From positions 310,001 to 374,000 of the forward strand of contig NC_018211.1 of the NCBI RefSeq assembly GCF_000219625.1: a stretch of 64,000 nucleotides of DNA, in the 5' to 3' direction. A program made the position numbers and the translations under genes. This document shows positions 1 through 13,417 of the stretch, in pieces; within the stretch, counting starts at the first letter, position 1, and each line of letters starts with the position of its first letter. The notes beneath the pieces are model-generated. The model was given only the letters and a program-made list of their open reading frames with translations, was not told the origin of the DNA and searched no databases. The stretch comes from Zymoseptoria tritici IPO323. Taxonomy: Eukaryota; Ascomycota; Dothideomycetes; Mycosphaerellales; Mycosphaerellaceae.

Positions 1-190
1 GATGATGTAGCTCGGAGCTCAGTCACGGGAAGTCGCAAGCCGCGTTACTCTCCGAAGAGCCTCCATCGCCGACGCATCATCACCAACAACACTTCTCAAT
101 ACCTACTCTCCACGGCCACATCTCATCAACCATCACATCTCGCTTGCGTACATCTCATCTGACTCAATCGATCATACTGCTGAAGCAAAC

Positions 191-1657
191 ATGGTATGTC
201 ACACGCCGGTCCATCTGTTCAGATCACCAAATGCATCACAGACAAGATAGCTAACAGCTTCAATCTAGGGGCAACAACAATCCGGCATGGGAGGCCCTGG
301 CGGGCCACCAGGAGATGGAGATAAGAAGAAGGGTGACAAGAAGGACAAGCCAAAGTACGAGCCACCGCAACTTGCGCGCATCGGCCGCAAGAAGAAGAAG
401 CAAGCTGGGCCAAACGCCGCCGCCAAACTGCCCACCATCTACCCGACCGCGCGATGCAAGCTCCGATACCTACGCATGCAGCGAGTGCACGATCATCTAC
501 TGCTGGAGGAAGAGTTTGTGGAGAACCAGGAGCGGATACGAAAGGCGAAGGCTGTAAACTCGCAGGCGCCACAGACTGCTGGCGGCGACGGCGACGCGAT
601 GGATCGCAACGCCGATGAGAGGAGTCGTGTCGATGACATGCGTGGCTCACCTATGGGTGTCGGCAACCTCGAGGAGCTCATCGATGATGACCACGCCATC
701 GTTTCATCCGCGACCGGGCCCGAATACTACGTCTCCATCATGTCTTTCGTCGACAAGGACCTCCTCGAACCGGGCGCCTCGATCCTTCTCCATCACAAGA
801 GCGTGTCGGTGGTGGGTGTATTGACAGATGATGCCGATCCGCTGGTGAATGTGATGAAATTGGACAAGGCCCCGACGGAGAGTTATGCGGATATCGGTGG
901 TCTCGAACAACAAATCCAGGAGGTGCGCGAGGCTGTCGAGCTGCCACTTCTCCATCCTGAGCTTTACGAAGAGATGGGAATCAAGCCACCAAAGGGTGTC
1001 ATCCTCTATGGTGCACCAGGTACCGGCAAGACCCTCCTCGCCAAAGCCGTCGCAAACCAGACCTCCGCCACCTTCCTCCGCATCGTCGGCTCCGAGCTGA
1101 TCCAGAAATACCTCGGAGACGGCCCACGCTTAGTCCGACAGCTCTTCCAGGTCGCCGCTGAGCACGCTCCTTCCATTGTATTCATTGACGAAATCGACGC
1201 CATCGGCACGAAGCGATACGAGTCCACTTCCGGCGGTGAGCGCGAGATCCAACGTACTATGCTCGAACTCCTCAACCAGCTCGATGGTTTCGACGACCGC
1301 GGAGATGTCAAAGTCATCATGGCCACCAACAAGATCGAGACACTCGACCCAGCTCTCATCCGACCCGGACGTATCGACCGAAAGATCCTCTTCGAGAACC
1401 CCGATCAGAACACCAAGCGCAAGATCTTCACACTACACACCAGCAAGATGAACCTCGCAGAAGGCGTGGACTTGGAGGAGTTCATCGGACAAAAGGACGA
1501 CTTGTCCGGTGCGGACATCCGTGCGATCTGCTCCGAGGCGGGCTTGATGGCGCTGAGAGAGCGGAGAATGAGAGTGAACATGGCGGACTTCAGGACGGCG
1601 AGGGAGAGCGTGCTGAAGACGAAGAGCGAGGGAGAGCCGGAGGGACTGTACTTGTAG
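191..1657 (+). CDS. RPT2: 26S proteasome regulatory ATPase subunit 4 (Rpt2)
   Basis: AAA ATPase of the 19S regulatory particle base, which unfolds ubiquitylated substrates and opens the 20S gate. There are two exons, 191-193 and 269-1657: the first holds only the ATG, followed by a 75-base intron with a GTATGT donor. The 463-residue product starts MGQQQSG, the conserved Rpt2 N-myristoylation signal, which supports this odd one-codon first exon. A lysine-rich stretch follows, then the OB region, Walker A GAPGTGKT near residue 249, Walker [12 protein letters not shown] near 304, and the second region of homology with the arginine fingers. The C-terminus GLYL is the HbYX gate-opening motif. Length matches the family. 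Very secure; only the start depends on the intron call. Confidence 0.97.
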
Positions 1658-2648
1658 GGAGTTTGAGAGGTTGTCGTCGGAGAGAGGTGTTGTTTCCTCA
1701 CCGTGGCGCGGAGAGCATGTACTATCTACACACGTAGCCTGAGAGCCGACCGGAGTATGGCCTGTCTCGTCGGGCAAATAGACTTCATCCGCACGACTGC
1801 CTTGCGTTGCTGCTCGACTTGTGCTCTCTTCCAAGTCATCCAGTCTTCGTCGACCATCCGAATATTCTCGCTATTGGCAGCTTTCAGACGAACCCGAGCG
1901 GCACGTTGCCTCCAAAATGGCGGCAAGCCGATGTGACGGAATTTGTTCACGATCGCTGATGTTCGACTAGGGTTAGGGTTGAAGCTGTGAATCGGTAGGC
2001 GAAGAAGATGAACGCCCCTTGGTCGTTCGGAAGACCTTCGACATCTTTTGACGTTCGTCGACTGTTCCTGTTCCTGCCGCATTTTGGCGTTCCCAGCCGC
2101 AGTCCGCCATTCCCGTCTCCGTCAAGACGGATGTCTCGAGAGGAAAAGCTCACGTCAAAGATCGGACAAGATCGGACACACGATCGATCACGAAATCGGA
2201 AGTTGACTCGAATCTTGGACATTGACAGCGGTTATAGATCAGCAAGCCATTCATCACCGAGACACATGGACCGAAAGACATGGCGTCAAGACAACATTAT
2301 ATACGGTAATTGAGCCATCATTGAATGCTCGGACATCGCCTTGGCCATATGCACAGAAGCATCAAAATTGAACCATCTTCCGCTCCAAGCTGTCCTCGAC
2401 CACTTCCTCCCAAGCAAGAAGTTTTCAGTCCAAAGTTCCCTTGAATTTGCGGTCCATTCGCGCTCTTCGTTCACCAAGTCTGAGATGGCCTGGCTTTGTC
2501 TTCTTGGTTCGAAGTGTATGGCATGCCGTGGACTAAGCACACACCGCATCATTGTTGGCGTTGGAGCCGTCCATGTCGGGATCTGAGACAGAGGGCGAAA
2601 GGGTCAGCAGTGGTTCGGACTCAATAATGTAGGGCAGATCGAGACCCG
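1658..2648. other. Intergenic region between convergent genes
   Basis: About 1 kb separating the convergent 3' ends of RPT2 and the small secreted protein gene. I see no gene with protein-like composition. A short telomere-like stretch (two TTAGGG units, 1968-1980) is present but too short to mean much. Confidence 0.6.
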
Positions 2649-3062
2649 CTAGCATAGCCCGAGGAACATTCTCGGACTGCTGCTGGCGGCCTTCTGCCCT
2701 TTTGTTTTCGTACCGAACGAGCAACCGGCATTGTCCGAATTGCACTGATTGGTCTACAAAACACCCCAATGTTAGTGAAGATCCTTGACGGCATGATGTC
2801 CCACGTCCACGTCCACATACCTTTTTGCAAGCCCTCGAAGCCGCCCCTCCATCGCCGATGGCGGCGTCGCAGGTGCCCCAGTAGTTCTGCAGATCGACAC
2901 TATTCGACACCGAAGTCTTGTACGTCGTGCATGTCTGTAAAGTTGGTAAGCACAACGCCAGAGTCAAGAGTGTGAAGACAGGGTGCATACACCATAGACG
3001 GTCACAGCATGGGCCGTCGCCGCCACAAGGGAGAGGATGACAGCAGTCTTGATGGCGAGCAT
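2649..3062 (-). CDS. Small secreted cysteine-rich protein, candidate effector
   Basis: A 96-residue protein assembled from three exons, 3062-2991, 2934-2821 and 2753-2649. The introns are 56 and 67 bases with GTATGC and GTATGT donors and TTACAG/TTGTAG acceptors, and all junctions keep frame. Residues 1-19 (MLAIKTAVILSLVAATAHA) form a typical signal peptide with an AHA cleavage site. The mature part of about 77 residues has six cysteines, as expected for three disulphides, with no membrane segment and no domain I recognise. This is the usual profile of fungal apoplastic effectors or small antimicrobial proteins, but that role is inferred from form alone. The gene sits beside a 10 kb gene-poor block, a common setting for such genes. 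Confidence 0.72.
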
Positions 3063-6000
3063 GATTGATTCTTGGTTTCTGAAAGCGTTCTTGGTTGTTT
3101 TTGTTAGAGAGAAGGATTGGTTGAAAGAGTAAGAGGATGGACGATGCAGATGAGTTCATATACTCGTGTTGCAAGCAATATCCACAGCCGCGTCAGCGGT
3201 GAAAGGGAACACTACGAGTACCCAGTTGGCCATAATCCACTCGCGTCATTTCGGGGCACCGCTCGGAGCATCGCGGTGTTCGTCAACAAGGGCTCTGCTG
3301 GTATAGCTGGTTAAACAAACCCCTGTCGCGGGACTTCGAGGCAGTGCTCGCAGCAGTACCGTGGCCAACACGGTCCTTGACCATGCCGCAGGGAATCCCG
3401 ACCAATAATTGCCGCGGTCCCAAACGCCAGTCCCCAGTCTGATCGTGATGACCTCTTCCAACGCAATCGGTGATGCGCAACACAAGGATGGTGAGATCGC
3501 AAGCATGGTGATGTCGCAAGAATGTCGAGATCAACGCATGACCTTAGAAACAACCCTCCTTCCGAAAGTTCCGATAACGTGGTGCCATAAGCATGGCAAG
3601 CGGAGTCGGTAAGTCGAGCTGCCGAGAGTGTTGCGAAGGGACGAGAATGGCAGTCAACCAGAGTTGTTCGATCCGATTTTCGTGTTCCTCGGTGAGGGTC
3701 TTTGTCCGTTCCATGTTGGAGAATGAAGCCGATGACGATATCGTCCAGTCCAGAGTTTTCACTCTACTCTTTGTGCCATTTCATGCATGGCAACACGACC
3801 AAACGGATCCGACTTTCATCCCCTCAGTCTGAATACCCCCATCCGTGCTTCTTGACCCCCAACAAAACGATGTCCGAAGATTGGCGTTCCCACGTGTCAT
3901 AGTCTCAGACTAAACCTTTGAAGGTTTGAGCCACCAAACGTCGACCGTTGGATCGACATGTCAAAACCTGCAATGGTTGGTCGCCATCGCTGGTAAACTA
4001 ATGGGAGTACTTTTTTGCTTGCAAGGATACAAAAGTCTGAATCCTTCGCTTGGTCGATCGATGCTATGCTTCCTGCGTTTATCGCTTGACGAAATGGCTA
4101 AATGTGTGCAGGTGGGCACTCGCGGTAGTTCGCAGGTCTCCAAGGAGGAAATGGGCTGCTTATTTTGAGCCTGCCGACCGATTCACATCCGGTTGGGCCC
4201 TTCTCTTTTTCAGGACCTCGAAAGTCGACTTCTCGCGAAGTTCCGGCCTGGTCATCTCGGCTTTTTCGAGGCTTTCACGGAGCGCGGCATTTTCCCTTGA
4301 GCGATGTCGGCTGCATGGTTTTCGTGCTGTGTCCGCTTCAGGTCGCATGGACATTGCAAGGCCTTCAGGTTGCTCCGATGAAAATCGTCATGACAGCAGT
4401 CGAATGACTGTCCGCCGACGAGAATCGGGCAAGTAAGTGTTGAGTGTTTGGCCCAGGTGACAAGCGGACAAGCTCGCAGCATGAACTTTCGCGGTGAGAC
4501 GTGCTGAAGGTCAGACATCTCCCGAGAATGCCAGAGCAGCGTTGCCACCTAGTGATCTCTGTCTGAAGTCAGCATGGTGACAGAGCGTGGGCTAGACTCA
4601 GAAGGCTGCCTACCATCAGCTTCCCATCGTCCATCGTCGATCGTCGATATTTTCCCGGCGCGCTCTCCTGACAGCCACATCTCCGAGCAATGAGCTACCA
4701 TGACGATAATTGATGTGCTCTCAAATCACCTGTTTGCTCAGAGTCCAGCCAAAGCGTCATCACATCTGTCAAACATGTCGTGAATCGACGCAAGCTATTC
4801 TTCAGAGCACCTCAGAGGAGCAATTAAACCTCTTGAGTCTCAATCTAAGCATCCGCGAACATCGCACTCGGCCATGGAGGAGACCGATGCTGTTTGTGAT
4901 CGTCGAGATGGTATGGGACGTCCAGGCGCTGGAGCGCTGCATCTCTGTCCTTTCGACTTCCCAGGCGGTGTTGCCCTAACGATATCAACAACACAATCTT
5001 GAGTGAGATGTGGACCCGTTCAAGGTCCGCCTTGGATCCTGTGTAGCGATTGGTTGTTGTAGGAGAAAGAAAGCAAAGTCACACTTGCAGTGCTAACCGC
5101 AGCAGGGTCCTGTCGCGCTAAGGATACAAGTCAGTCTGAGTCAGAATGTTGGTGCGATTCAACGCTAGACTATTGGTCAGGTCGAGACAGAAAGCACGGC
5201 GATGAGGGCATGCAACAAATCCACGGTGACACGGCATCACGTATTCTGTATGCTCCCGGGTTGGCAAGCATTGCTCTCTTGCTCAGAGCAAGAGAAGTAG
5301 TCAACAATGCACGCCTTCGCGAACAGCATTCGATGAAGTGCAGATTATCATCTGCCATCTCCAAAGGTTCAATCTAAGCACCGATATCCCTCGCGAGCAG
5401 CCACGAAGAAGGCGATCGCAGTATGGGACTGGTGACATTGGGAACAAGCCACAGGAGCGCTGCATCTCTGAGCTTTCTGTTCCACACTGGCGTGAACAGA
5501 GTCGATCGACGCAATGTTGGATTGGCGTTAGGCTTCTGTTCGGGCGTAGCTGATCCTGGAAATGTTGAATGTGCAGAAAGATGGCTCCTTTTGTCATCCG
5601 GTGCCGCTGTCGCCAGGAGGTGATTGGTATCTGGAACTAGGCATTCTGAGCGGAGGTGCTGTTTTGGAGAGATCTGCGAGGCTTTGGAAAATTTGTAGCC
5701 ACGGGCTCGCAGTCGGAAAGATGGCAAGCTGAATCATCAAGCGTGACTCAAGCGCAATGTAGCGCCGCTCGATCACCTTGAGCAAGCAATGGTAACGTGG
5801 GGATCCGCCCAAATTCCGACCTCTGGTCAGCAGAAAGCTAATCTCATAGTTTGCTGCGACTTCAGAGCTCAGGAGGTTTCCATGACAGAGACATCCGCGT
5901 CTCAGCACTTCTCGCTGAGCGATTCATCACTCAGGTTCCGCTGGATCCCGGATGGCAAAGGTCACTTGTGGTGATGCCCTGGGGCGCAATATGCTCAGCC

Positions 6001-6199
6001 CTTACTTCTCCAGTATCAGCGTATGATTCCACGTGAGAAGCCTGTCGGGGAAAGACGTGCGAGAAGCCCAAGCCCCTGGTGGTCTTGAATTGATGCGTCG
6101 CAACTCCCCAGGTCTGGGGCTTGCAGTGCCAATACTGCCAGCCAATTTCCGCACGTACATGAAGGCGAAGGAACCCAGAGATATGGGTATTTAGCCTAT

Positions 6200-6220
6200 C
6201 TTCTTCTTCTTCTTCTTCTT
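6200..6220. repeat. TTC microsatellite
   Basis: About seven tandem TTC units. On the minus strand this reads AAG or GAA repeats, but no supported ORF uses them. Confidence 0.85.
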
Positions 6221-7260
6221 GCCCTTGGTGATCTCTCAAGATCTTGCCGCGTGTCTTCCTGTAGCGTCAAGCGTCGAAGCTGTCACCAAGCGTACGTGTG
6301 TTATCATGGCAAGCTCAGTCTTGTAGCTTGAAGTCCGACGTGTATCGTTGGGATGATGAAGGCCTGCTGCTCGATTCTGGCGGCAGGCTTGTCCGTTGAT
6401 CGATGGTAGATTCGGATCGGCGCTGGAAGGTTTCTGAGATCCTGCTTGGCCAAGTGGCGGGAGTCGCTGCATAGAGCTGCTAATGTGTCGAACGTTGCTG
6501 GCATGTTCAGTATCAACCTTTCTCCGAGTCGCTCGAGACTCGCCCACTCTGCTTGAAGACGTTCGCAGATCCCTCGTCACGAAAGCGTGCAGCTGTCAGC
6601 TGCCCCCTGACGGTGGACACTTTCTCCGAACGGCGCTGCAGATGATGTTGGATGAATGTAGCTGCAGATCATGGCTGTTTGCTGTTTGGAGCGGCGAGGC
6701 TTCCTCTCGCCCCAGACCAGGCGTGCTCGGCTGAATGGAGCACTTTGCGTGCACTGTCACGAGCCCGCGCCAGCTGCATCGGGGAAGGACCGAGAATAAG
6801 GCAAGTTTGGCAAAGTCACAGCGGCAATAAGCACAATGCCATGCTCTCTGAAAGGCCGTCGGGCTTCGAGTGATGGAGGAATAGCCGTGGTCTCCCATTG
6901 GCTGAATCGAAAACAATATCGATCGAAAAAGAACGAAGGCAAGGAAACGTGGAGAACGAGGGAACAACCCGGCTTTCAAGGCAGCTATAACGAGTTAGGG
7001 AGCTTGAGAATGGCAAAAAGGACGTCCTTACCATGGCCCTACACATTCTAATGGAACATATGACCTGGAATGCATCAATGAGAGTCGAGTTCTCCTTTCT
7101 GACTGCATGTTCACAGGCCCAGCCGCTCTTGTTCACTGCGGAATGTACAGGTCGAATCTCAGGGCGGAGGGTGTGAAGCGGTCTGGGGGCAAAAGGAAAC
7201 GGGCATGCTTTCCTTACCTCGCGCTGCGTTTCCACAAGGTTCGCATTGATCCAACATGTC

Positions 7261-7910
7261 ATGTCGAAGCAAAAGTAAGGCCCCAAGGGCTCGACCGTTG
7301 GAAGATGTTGACGAAAATGCAAAAAGAATGCCCGGGCTTTCTTTGCCTCTCGTCCCTTTGAAAGCTTCGCTTCCGAGAGTTGCGGGATTGCCTTGTAGGA
7401 CTTCGTAACCACTAGACCAAATATGTTAGCGCTGAAAGCGATGGAAAACAGCAAGTTAGTGTGGCAGGTGGGCTGGCAGGCATGGCGGCATGGCGTGGCG
7501 TGGCATTTGATTGGCAGCTGTACATGGGTTAGTTCACGGAGATCGCTGTTGACACAGGATACATATAGGTATGAACCAGCCAGTGGACTTGGGTGATGGG
7601 AGAGGGAGTCGTGTTCATCCAGACCGTGCAGTCAATAGCTCGTGGTGAAGGAAGATGGAGTCGCGTCAGGGCCGAATGTGATCGATTATCGCCTTGTAGC
7701 GTGATGTCCTGTATCGTAACGCATTGCGACATTGATTTGCAGCGGCTCAAAAAGCCATGGCGATGCAAAAGCATATTCACCTCCTCTTTTCGAGGCGAGT
7801 GGGCTCGAACAGCAAGACTTTCGAACCAGTGGTAAGGTTGATACCTCTGGAAATGGCAAAAAGAATATCTCTCGACCCATTGGAAGCTTTACTTCCGAGA
7901 GTGATGGGGG
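7261..7910. repeat. Diverged direct repeat pair
   Basis: Two segments about 520 bases apart resemble each other: one ends around 7353-7384 and the other around 7873-7906. They share a core of TTCCGAGAGT preceded by an AAGCTT block, and each has AAAAAGAAT some 30-50 bases upstream. The copies are imperfect, consistent with an old duplicated element or transposon remnant. No terminal repeats or transposase coding were seen. Confidence 0.4.
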
Positions 7911-9580
7911 TTGTGTGTGAGCTCGAACTCGAGACCTATTCGAGGTGTGTTAGTGTAGAACAAGGCTTCCCTCGAGTGTTGCGGCGGCCGCGGCAGCAGC
8001 GTTAGTAAGTACACAGGCAAGCAACTCCCCTATTGGTGCAGTCGCTGTACCTGTGTACGAAATCTGCTCTAAATTCCTGATACATATATGCAAAAGGCCG
8101 GCGTCGAGAAGAACTCCATTTCCACCGGCCGTTGAGATCTTTTGCCACAAGCCACGGGGGAACATGATCGCAACGGGAGAGTTGAGAGACTTGCCTCTAC
8201 AACGAGTGCATCCACTTTTGCTGACGACATGAGGCGTGGTTGTGGAGTTATCCACGGTATGGTCAAGCTGGTGTGTTGACCGCAACGCGAAGATACGGCG
8301 GGAGAGGCCGGTCGGCGAGCTGAGGCACTCAATGGTGGGCAGAGGAGGATGGACTTGGAGAAAGCCAACACCCTGCTCTGCGCCACGCCATTGACCAGCG
8401 CAACAACACCACAAGCACGAGAGAAATCCGCGAAGCTTGTTGCTCTTGAGAAGAACGAGATCATGCTCACCTTGTGGAAGAAGCATCACACGAACATGCA
8501 GCTGGCGTGGCCTGGTCCGAGGAGAAGTGCAGAGATCAAACGCTTCCTCCGGCGGTGCCGCATTGACGACAAGCACAATATCCCAACGACCATGGCAACG
8601 ACGTCCACGTTGTTCGATGTCCGCGAGCTGAGACGGTCGAGCGACATCTGCATCACGATCGCAAAGGCGGACAACCACTGGAGACTGGACTTCAGCGCTG
8701 CTTGGAACACTCGGGATCCGCTCCTCGCCAATACGCAACACGGCAGTACACCACATACGACCGAGCCGAGAATGGCAACTTGCTCATTCGAGAAGAAGAC
8801 TGGATATCGCTGGGATGGAAGAGCAAGCAAGAGCAGGCAGTGGAGGTTTGCAGAGTCGGGGCAGGCACGACCAGACACAACCAAGGCATGCGCAGTTCAA
8901 GGGGAGTCGTCAACGCATGGCGTACAGCAAGGTAGACCGTGAGGCCTGGAGGAGAGCCATGGATGCGTAGTGGCCAAGGCAGTCGAAGGGCTTTGCTCAG
9001 GGGAAGACCAAGTGCAGGCGTTCCATCATGACGGCGCCGCTTTCAGCAGTGTGCGGTGTCTACCACGCATAGCGAAAGACAGAAAGTACCATAAAGACGA
9101 TCTTTAAACTCGGAGCAGCCTCGTGCCAGTCAGCACAAGCCAGCCCGACAGCTGGCTGAGGGTAAGACGCCAGCGCCAGCGTAGATTGTTTGCTACGAGC
9201 TGTTCAACGCGATGTGATGCGTGAGGACGTGGCCGCAAACAGCCTCCTACAATCGCAAGAAGCATCCGTGCTCACGTCGCGTAGTGATCTTGCGGAAGGG
9301 CAAGCAAGTCTGAATGTCCTATGTCGTGCTTGAGAGTAGTCCCAAGTGCCTATGCGTCCCATTGTATTATTGGGCACCAGTAGAATCGCACAGTGGTACA
9401 CCAGCGTAGCATGAACGTCTTAAATGTGTGTCCCTTGCCCCGCTCGCATGCCGTCTTGTCGTAGGATGCGTAAAGCTATCGCAGCTCAAAGTCGTGCCAA
9501 GCCACGTCTCTCGAAGCACCGTTGAACAGATGTGAGCTCCCACGAACGACGACACACCCTCCACAACATCAACAACGACC

Positions 9581-9871
9581 ATGGAATTCCTTTGGAAACT
9601 CTTTGAATTGATTGAAAGGGCAAGGCTGTTGTACCATTTCGAAGGTTTTTCCACATACCAGTCTCAGCAGCAGATGAAGACGGCTTACCAGCGGCGATTT
9701 ATGAGGCGATTTGAGAACGACCGCAGATGGCGTAACGCCTATGTGACTTTCTGGCGGACGTCGAGGCTCCGCGACGCCCTTTTCGAGAACACAGCAGAGG
9801 GTCTGCAGATGATGGGAGCGGCAGCGGCAGCAAGAGGCGAATCGTGGCCGGAGGGGTGGTCGTCGCGCTGA
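9581..9871 (+). CDS. Small hypothetical protein, weak candidate
   Basis: An uninterrupted 96-codon ORF rich in Arg, Phe, Trp and Glu, starting MEFLWKLFELIERARLL. The first 30 residues could form an amphipathic helix. I recognise no family, no signal peptide and no introns. It is listed because its composition looks more protein-like than its neighbours and no long opposing ORF covers its 5' half. It could equally be a chance ORF in a gene-poor block. Confidence 0.22.
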   Translation: MEFLWKLFELIERARLLYHFEGFSTYQSQQQMKTAYQRRFMRRFENDRRWRNAYVTFWRTSRLRDALFENTAEGLQMMGAAAAARGESWPEGWSSR

Positions 9872-12800
9872 TGGCGGCAGGCATGAAAGGCTTTGAGCAT
9901 CACACCATCAGCCGTGGCAATGGCTCTGATGCGAGCAAGTTTGCTTGGTGGATTGTCGGAGAGCATCGCGAGCGAGCAAACAGCATGACGACCGGGCGCC
10001 GACAGCAGAAGTGTTCCGCTTCACGGCAGCGCAGCATCATCAGCGAGCGACGCAAGCGCCGCCACTTCCACTTCTCACCGTTGAAGCCCAAATCCACCGC
10101 AAATCGAACGAGACCGAGTCGATGGCTCCCCACGGACACCGGAAGCGCAAAGCTGCTGGACTCTACCATCTGCTCCGAAGCAGGGAACCAAGCAGTGAAG
10201 AAGGACACAGAACAGGCGGAGGATCATGGCTCTTGAGAAAAACCAGACGACCACAGGACCTCCTCGCAGAAGCCATGGCATCGGTGGTGAGGAAGGCCAC
10301 AGGAAGACGGATACCAAGCGAGCCGACGGAGAGCGAAGCACCACAAGCAATGTGTGGACGTGAGAACCGGACAGTCGAGCTTGGTAAACGACCGCATCGA
10401 ATTGCTTGTCGATTGGCCGAAGAGACGGTGAGCCGGGCAACTGCTGCTTGATCGAGCCACAAAGCTCTTGGGAAGACGACGGGCTTTTTGCGTCTTCGAA
10501 CCACGCAGCAGGGCCTTTGACGAGCTGGACCGGACAAGACAAGCTGCCGGCCTTGGACTGGAACCCCGATACCCGTGCTCGACCCAAATATGGAGCTGGA
10601 ATGGACTCCATCATGATCGACTCTTTCACAATTGATTTCAAATTGATCTCAATGCGTTGCAAAGCTTGAGGCCTCCTTTTCGTCGGCAATAGCACGGACA
10701 GATACGCAGACGGCTCCGGACTCTTTCTTCGACATCAGTCTTCTCCATTATCGCAATTTGCGGTCGTTTTCGTCTGCCAGCATGTTCTCTGTGTCTGACG
10801 ACAAGGACCAGTTTCCGCTCCTATCCAACAATGCTGTCGTCGAGCCAGGAAGAGAAGCATGGACTTTTGCATCGGTACAGGTTGGAGGAGATACGGCTAC
10901 CGGAGATCCACGTGGATGACTCGATGCCGAAATGATCTGGAATCGTGTCGGGAATCTCTGCATATGCCGTCAAGGCGAGAAATTAACAAGAACGAAGCAT
11001 CAATGTCGAAGAAGCACACTCTGGAGAGGAGAAGGAATGGTCTGACGAATCGGAAGTCTATCGTCCCCGCCCAAGGATCCAGTGAGATTCTCGGCCTGGC
11101 AGCCGCTATTGGACCTAGGCTTGATCTCCAGAGTGCGAAAGCTGAGTTGCCGAGAGTCTCCCGATGGAAGAAAGCAATAGCTGCTGTTCAAACTTTGATT
11201 GAGCCCATCAAATTTTGATTGGGCTGAGGATCGCAAAGCATTTCGAGAGCGACGGGCGACATCGAGCGGGTTCGCAGCCAGGCTGACCTCTTCCACTGGG
11301 GTCCGAAGAGCCGCTGTACGCCTGAGCCGTCCGCCGTTGCCGAGTCCTTGATGCTGTCGTAGCACTTTCATTGCCTCGTGAGCCCCGAAGCCCGAACTCT
11401 TCGAAAGCTGCCACGGCGCAGAAAGCAAAGCAGATTGAGTTCAGGTGCTGAGGAAACTCGAGCCAATGGACCTGTCGCCACTCCTGCGTGAAGCTAGCAA
11501 CTTTGTTCGTTGTCGGCGGCTGGATTGCGACTCCAAGTCTTCAAGTATCCGGCGACCGCCTCAGAGTCTGATCTGACACTCTCGCTTTCGCAGTAGCACA
11601 TGCAGAGAGCTGCTCGAGACGGGTCATCATCCACTTCATGCTCCTTGCGCGATGTATTTCCGAGCTCTTATGTCTCCTGCTGGCTGTGTCTCCTGCTGGG
11701 AACTGCAGCGAGTCGTGTCATCTTTTCCACAAGACTCAAAGCGGAGTGCTCTCAAATGGCCAACTCACGCTTCTTGAGCAGTCGCATGTCGTGTCTCAAG
11801 AGCAGGCCTCGAACGCACTGCCGCTGCCAATTGCAGTCGCGTGCTCCGCTGCAGTCTCGACATGGTGCCTTCTGTTGTGCCTTCCATCATCCTTGCCTCG
11901 CAGATCTTGAGCGATCCTTCTCATGACAGAAGTGGCTTCTCATCATCGCTGCCCGCATCGGCGTGCACGCTCATCGTCGTTCGCGGCGGTGTGACAATCG
12001 TGGTCGCCGCCGTCTCGCTGGCATGTCGAGGCTCCACGGTGGAGAGTTGGCGTTTTGGCGGTCGGGCTCGGCTGCAGGTCTCAAGACACGATCGACAGCG
12101 ATATCACTTCCGATGCGCTGATTCAGAGCGTCCAGCGCATGCTGCTGAGTTCGAGTATCGTCTTATGATGTGGTGATATGTTGTGGTGGTGAACGCAACC
12201 TCGACTTCGACATTCGACAGACTTGACGGGCACTCCCGCGGACTTCACACCTACTCGAGCCACAATCACCACAACATCGCACGGTATAACACATCTGGAC
12301 TGCTGAGGAGGGTCAGGACAAATGCATAATCATCTCATGCTGTTGCCCTGACTCTCACATCACTGCCAGCTGAGAGAATGGCTCCTGAGGCTACGAAAGT
12401 CGACTTACACTAACCAAAGCTGGCTCCACAACCCCAGCAGGACCCTTCTTGGGCACCCTTCGAACCCAGCCAAGGTGAGGTCAGAATTGGCTCGCAAGTA
12501 AGGTTCAGCCTGCCGCTGCCTGTCTCCACCCACGACAGCAGGGGGCTGCTAATTAGCGAATAGCCGGTAAGCCAGCAGAGACGCAGGCCGGGCAGGCTCG
12601 GGAGAGGGCGGATTCTGCTGCTTGGAGCCATGTTCACCACTTTAACAGCATCAGTACGCCAGCACAAGCCAGCACAAGAGCCACCAACGAGCAGGCTATG
12701 GAGGACGATGCAGGCTGTGTATCTGCAGCGAGAGGCAACTTGAGAGACTTGTGAGAGTTGCACCAGTATGCAGGCTCATCACAGCAGCATTGGCGGCTCA

Positions 12801-13417
12801 ATGGACGAAGGCGAAGCTCTCCAGCGTTGAAGCTCGTGAAATGCTCGTATTCTCACTCATCTGCTCCTGATGATGTGTCGACGCGCGTGCCGCTGAGGTC
12901 CAGTGCGAGGCTGCATCCGATAGGCAACGCAGCCCACTGCAGACTGCTTTATCGATCACGCACGATCTACGCGATCTGCTCTGAGACAGAGAAGTCGACA
13001 AAAAGAGCTCCGTGCCTGCCACTGCTGCTAGCATCATCCTTTCGATCGTGCTACGTGGTACATCAGTATTTGTTGCCGCGTCAAAGACTTACTCGAAAGG
13101 CTTACAGCATAGCCCCTGTCGCGATATTTGGCAGGACTGAACACTGCCACGACTGTATCATTTGACGTATGCGTTACACCTCCTTCCGCAGCATCATGTC
13201 GAATGTTTACAGGGCCATCCCTGACATAGGATCCTCCGGCAATCGGACAACGTCAGGCTTCCCCTCTTCTGCCCACACAGGACTCCCGTCAGCAGAGGGA
13301 TAAGACGGCGGCCACATCGCTCAACTCAGTCACTGGCCACTCACTCCTCGACTTTCTTCCTCACATCACTTCAATCATTCATACGCGTCAGCGACCACAA
13401 GTACGACAGCGAATACC

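Larger units (their letters stand above)
3063..13417. other. Gene-poor region without a convincing gene
   Basis: Roughly 10 kb with balanced base composition and no recognisable protein family on either strand. It contains short or mutually overlapping ORFs only. The longest are minus 7950-8756 (268 codons), minus 6816-7454 (212), minus 10075-10695 (206) and plus 8349-8942 (197). None shows a domain, signal peptide with cysteines, or splice structure that I can support. One diverged direct repeat pair (near 7261-7400 and 7815-7910) and a TTC microsatellite suggest old mobile-element debris. There is no strong A+T bias of the kind heavy repeat-induced point mutation leaves. Confidence 0.5.

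Noticed and set aside
1968..1980. Telomere-like TTAGGG repeats (also CCCTAA at about 52976)
   Set aside because: Only two units each, one within coding sequence; not a telomere relic.
7950..8942. 268-codon minus ORF overlapping a 197-codon plus ORF
   Set aside because: Neither shows a domain or natural-looking composition, and they overlap on opposite strands. Not supported as genes, though length is mildly unexpected.
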